Made by a program: the position numbers and the translations under genes
Notes under the pieces: generated by a model
Seen by the model: the letters and a program-made list of their open reading frames with translations, nothing else
Told to the model about the DNA's origin: nothing
Databases searched by the model: none
From: Eubacterium sp.
GTDB lineage: Bacteria > Bacillota_A > Clostridia > Lachnospirales > Lachnospiraceae
NCBI GenBank assembly: GCA_024687845.1
Contig: JAILEL010000131.1
Span: forward strand, 1 to 6,568
Direction: 5' to 3'
Length of the DNA stretch: 6,568 nucleotides
Part shown: piece by piece, positions 4,576-6,568 of the stretch
Numbering within the stretch: the stretch's first letter is position 1
How the letters are laid out: each line of letters opens with the position of its first letter

Positions 4576-4977
4576 ATGGGTAAAAAAGAAAGACCTTGGT
4601 CAAAGATTAAGGATATATTTGATTATATGGTAGATGTTGATTCTACATCATATAGAGAAATAAAAAAGAAGTTTAGTATTTGTAATGACGAAACCGTTCG
4701 AAGATACTACGACTGGGTGGAGGAAAGATATAATGTGACGATAAAAACATCCAGAGGGAACGGGGGATGTTCTCGAATATGTAAGACGGAATCTGCAACA
4801 ACTCATCTAACAATTGACGAGGAACAGGAAATAATGAATCTTTTAATGAATTGCGATATTGATGAGAATACAAAGAAAATATTTTATGGAATGCTCATTA
4901 GGATGGGAAATCCCAATACAGTAAAGAGCTTTTCAAAAAAATATAAGGGGGTTGAGATTGAAATAATTGAAGGATAG
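4576..4977 (+). CDS. Small winged-helix DNA-binding protein, probable mobile-element regulator
   Basis: This is a 133-residue protein. The first 70 residues fit a winged helix-turn-helix: an initial helix (8-20), helix 2 SYREIKKKF (25-33), recognition helix DETVRRYYDWVEER (38-51), and a wing TIKTSRGNGGCSRI (55-68) like that of DeoR/WYL-type regulators. Residues 78-133 form a helical C-terminal piece (LTIDEEQEIMNLL..., KKIFYGMLIRMG) too short to be a WYL domain, so this is a stripped-down form, perhaps a dimerisation tail. GGGAGG (4563-4568) lies 7 bases before ATG 4576. The dyad at 4521-4547 may be its own operator. Its place in front of a serine recombinase module suggests control of integration or excision (inference). 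The DNA-binding assignment rests on motif shape, not on a named family. Confidence 0.65.
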   Translation: MGKKERPWSKIKDIFDYMVDVDSTSYREIKKKFSICNDETVRRYYDWVEERYNVTIKTSRGNGGCSRICKTESATTHLTIDEEQEIMNLLMNCDIDENTKKIFYGMLIRMGNPNTVKSFSKKYKGVEIEIIEG

Positions 4978-4990
4978 CACTTGCTATCCT
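4971..4990 (+). promoter_or_regulatory. Hairpin over the stop codon of the regulator gene
   Basis: AGGATAGC (4971-4978) pairs with GCTATCCT (4983-4990) around a four-base loop, with the TAG stop inside the left arm. No T-run follows, so it is more likely an mRNA 3'-end or stability element than a terminator. Confidence 0.4.
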
Positions 4991-5066
4991 GGCTGGACAT
5001 ATGAATCAGGGTTGATAGTAGCATTGAGATTTGATTCGTGTGTTCATCAGGCTAACAAGCTGAATT

Positions 5067-5086
5067 TGATCTTTGAAAACTGAATA
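5067..5086 (+). promoter_or_regulatory. boxA-like antitermination sequence
   Basis: TGATCTTTGAAAACTGAATA (5067-5086) closely resembles the TGTTCTTTGAAAACT boxA of Firmicute rRNA operons, the NusB/S10 binding site that lets polymerase pass terminators in untranslated RNA. Here it stands at the head of about 400 bases without a convincing gene. No rRNA is present. Confidence 0.4.
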
Positions 5087-5199
5087 AGTATTACTAAGTC
5101 GGACGTTCAGAGTATGCTTCGCATTGCGCCGTATCGCAGATTCGCCATGATGGTTGGAAGATAATTCTTCATGTGACACATCCGGAGCGATAAAATCCT

Positions 5200-5326
5200 T
5201 GCAAAACAGAGACTGTGGTGGTCTCGTGGTTGCGGCTACTCTTGATAATGATACTCCCCGTAAGGGTCTAACTATAAAGATGGTGCAAGTCCAGTGTGGG
5301 TTACTAACTATAACCACCGGCTTTTT
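5200..5326 (+). ncRNA. Candidate structured RNA ending in an intrinsic terminator
   Basis: GAGAC (5209-5213) pairs with GTCTC (5221-5225). CCC and GGG close a small hairpin around 5256-5266. GGTGGT (5217-5222) can alternatively pair with ACCACC (5313-5318) to enclose the whole domain. A final hairpin (about 5291-5320, GGTTA/TAACC core with flanking GTG/CAC and CC/GG pairs and bulges) runs into CTTTTT (5321-5326), a terminator arrangement. CTAACTATAA occurs twice (5268-5277 and 5304-5313). Both strands carry open frames that start with TTG and have no Shine-Dalgarno, which favours RNA over protein. It matches no RNA family I can name. Confidence 0.4.
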
Positions 5327-5423
5327 AATTGTTATAACTTTCGATATGAGACTTTCAATTAATGAGTTTCTTCTATTTATATATACCAAATCTAGTTGAG
5401 TTTAAGTTGAAGATATGATATCG

Positions 5424-5437
5424 GCAGTTATAACTGC
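5424..5437. promoter_or_regulatory. 14-bp perfect palindrome upstream of the 59-residue gene
   Basis: GCAGTTATAACTGC is fully self-complementary and lies 30 bases before the TTG start of the small gene. It could be an operator for the regulator encoded upstream or a recombinase-related site; neither is shown. Confidence 0.35.
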
Positions 5438-5467
5438 AAAAATACAGCGGAAAGGAGCGAGGATTAT

Positions 5468-5647
5468 TTGGATATTACTATTGAAAAGGAAAATGCCACA
5501 TTTGATGCCAATCCAAATATTAGGCGAAAACTTGATGTGGCATTAGCTTTAGCACTGGTTAATGTACTGGTGATGGACGAAGATATATCAGTGAAACAAT
5601 ATCTCTGTGCTGAAAAAAGAGCACGAGAGATGGTTGACTCTACTTAA
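5468..5647 (+). CDS. 59-residue helical protein before the recombinase, TTG start
   Basis: An open frame runs from TTG (5468-5470) to TAA (5645-5647). AAAGGAG (5451-5457) and GAGG (5459-5462) lie 10 and 5 bases before the start; no ATG or GTG in this frame offers a better choice, so a TTG start is likely. The protein has an acidic N-terminus (DITIEKENATFD), then a leucine/alanine/valine-rich helix (LDVALALALVNVLVM), and a charged C-terminal helix (KQYLCAEKRAREMVDS). The hydrophobic stretch is short and follows NIRRK, so it is more likely a core helix or dimer interface than a membrane segment. The recombinase starts 46 bases downstream, and small helical proteins commonly precede such recombinases, so an accessory or regulatory role is plausible. 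I do not recognise the family. Confidence 0.6.
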   Translation: MDITIEKENATFDANPNIRRKLDVALALALVNVLVMDEDISVKQYLCAEKRAREMVDST

Positions 5648-5693
5648 ATCTTATGTTAACCTATCATTGGGTACAAAACCAGTAGGAGGTTTT

Positions 5694-6568
5694 ATGTCCA
5701 AGAGAAATGTTGCTATTTATGCAAGAGTCTCTACTGAACATGAAGCACAGCTATCAGCACTTGATAATCAAGTACAGTACTACGATAATATACTAGCGAT
5801 GCATCCTGATTGGGTTTTGTATAATCGTTATATTGACGAAGGTATTACTGGTACTTCTACCAAGAAGAGAAAGCAGTTTATGCAGATGATGGAAGATGCA
5901 AAAACAGGCTGCTTTGATCTGATAGTGACTCGTGAGGTTTCACGATTTGCAAGAAACACAGTAGATACTTTGCAAGAAACGAGAAAACTTCGTAGAATCG
6001 GAGTTGAGGTGTATTTCACCGAAGATAACATCTGGACGCTTAATGATGAGGACGGAGAGCTTAGACTTACAATAATGGCTACATTAGCTCAGAATGAAAG
6101 CAAGAAGACTTCACTCAGAGTTAAAGCAGGACAGAAGGTATCATTTCAAAATGGTGTAATGTATGGTAACGGTAATATTTTAGGATATGACCGAGTTGGT
6201 AAAGAGTTAATTATCAATCCTGATCAAGCTGAGACTGTTAGAATGATTTATGATTTGTACCAGGAGGGGTTGGGTGCAAGATCCATACAGTATGAGCTTG
6301 AGAAAAGAGGCAGACTAACTGCGATGGGCTTGAAAAACTGGAGCCCTGCCAACATAACCCGTATATTAAAGAATCCATTTTATTGTGGGATTATTGTTTA
6401 CCGTAAACAGTATGTCCCGGATTATCTTGAACAGAAGAAGATAAACAATTTTGGTGCTGTTGACAAGATTACAGTCGAAGGTAGTCACGAACCGATTATT
6501 AGTAAGGAACAGTTTGCGGCTGTTCAGAAAATCATTGATTCGAAGACAACAACGACAAGCAATCGCAG
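5694..6568 (+). CDS. Large serine recombinase (resolvase/invertase superfamily), 3' end cut by the window
   Basis: The frame is open from ATG 5694 to the window edge (291 full codons). Residues 5-150 are the resolvase catalytic domain: YARVST (9-14) carries the nucleophile S13, R11 is conserved, and VTREVSRFARN (78-88) provides the active-site arginines R80, R84 and R87. About 160-275 is the Recombinase domain (GYDRVGKELIINPDQAETVRMIYDLY, then a helix-turn-helix-like ARSIQYELEKRGR, then NITRILKNPFYCGI). The zinc ribbon and coiled coil expected after it lie outside the window. Enzymes of this kind join attP and attB for integration and excision of phages and transposons, forming a transient phosphoserine link to DNA. 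AGGAGG (5684-5689) is four bases before the ATG, slightly close. The nearest relatives are probably integrases of conjugative or mobilisable elements of Clostridia (inference). All visible catalytic residues are intact. Confidence 0.95.
   Translation, partial: MSKRNVAIYARVSTEHEAQLSALDNQVQYYDNILAMHPDWVLYNRYIDEGITGTSTKKRKQFMQMMEDAKTGCFDLIVTREVSRFARNTVDTLQETRKLRRIGVEVYFTEDNIWTLNDEDGELRLTIMATLAQNESKKTSLRVKAGQKVSFQNGVMYGNGNILGYDRVGKELIINPDQAETVRMIYDLYQEGLGARSIQYELEKRGRLTAMGLKNWSPANITRILKNPFYCGIIVYRKQYVPDYLEQKKINNFGAVDKITVEGSHEPIISKEQFAAVQKIIDSKTTTTSNR

Larger units (their letters stand above)
4991..5467. other. Gene-poor interval upstream of the recombinase module
   Basis: Besides the boxA-like site and the structured RNA candidate, this interval holds small GC-richer hairpins around 5113-5150 (ATGC-TTC-GCAT near 5114-5124) and the palindrome at 5424-5437. 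Several features fit a long untranslated leader or an attachment/regulatory region of a mobile element. I see no tRNA, rRNA or intron core. Confidence 0.4.

Noticed and set aside
5006..5389. 127-codon minus-strand frame
   Set aside because: TTG start without Shine-Dalgarno, opposite the RNA candidate. Open frames on both strands are common in such stretches.
5154..5399. 81-codon plus-strand frame starting with TTG
   Set aside because: No Shine-Dalgarno, it crosses the terminator-like hairpin and T-run at 5291-5326, and its sequence is better explained as structured RNA. The call is not certain.
1..6568. CRISPR array, tRNA or rRNA genes
   Set aside because: I saw no regularly spaced repeats and no cloverleaf or rRNA core sequences. 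The boxA-like motif alone does not indicate an rRNA operon.

Overview
The window is AT-rich DNA whose proteins look like those of anaerobic, low-GC Firmicutes, most likely a Lachnospiraceae-type gut or rumen Clostridium relative. The pointers are the Y-family polymerase type, an AAA_14/DUF4143 ATPase of a kind often found in many copies in such genomes, a large serine recombinase, and strong GGAGG ribosome binding sites. This placement is inference from family resemblance; no marker gene is present.

Layout. Positions 1-114 hold the last 37 codons of an unrecognised gene. Positions 129-2215 form a plus-strand DNA-processing cluster: a DEDDh 3'-5' exonuclease with a C-terminal Cys4 zinc ribbon, a perfect 11-bp intergenic hairpin, a Y-family translesion DNA polymerase with a sliding-clamp motif, and a 34-residue basic peptide. 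Positions 2248-3579 hold one AAA_14/DUF4143 ATPase gene. A palindromic element lies at each end of it, and the two elements share an identical 13-nt sequence, so it looks like a self-contained cassette. A bidirectional terminator at 3627-3673 separates this from the next unit.

Positions 3705-4250 run on the minus strand. They hold a SAM-clan (S-box-like) riboswitch candidate (4181 to 4083), an intrinsic terminator (4077 to 4043), a perfect Shine-Dalgarno, and an 81-residue protein I do not recognise. A second reading frame overlaps the end of that gene. A 13-bp perfect inverted repeat (3671-3683 and 4238-4250) brackets the unit. This is the most unusual part of the window: a metabolite-type RNA switch in front of an orphan small protein.

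Positions 4451-6568 read as a recombination module of a mobile element: an orphan terminator, a 10-bp dyad, a small winged-helix regulator (4576-4977), about 490 bases without a convincing gene that contain a boxA-like sequence and a folded, terminator-ended RNA candidate, a 59-residue protein with a TTG start, and a large serine recombinase that runs off the end of the window. The likely logic is regulator, then small accessory protein, then integrase/excisionase. The left-hand repair cluster may be cargo or host DNA; the window does not show an attachment site that would settle this.
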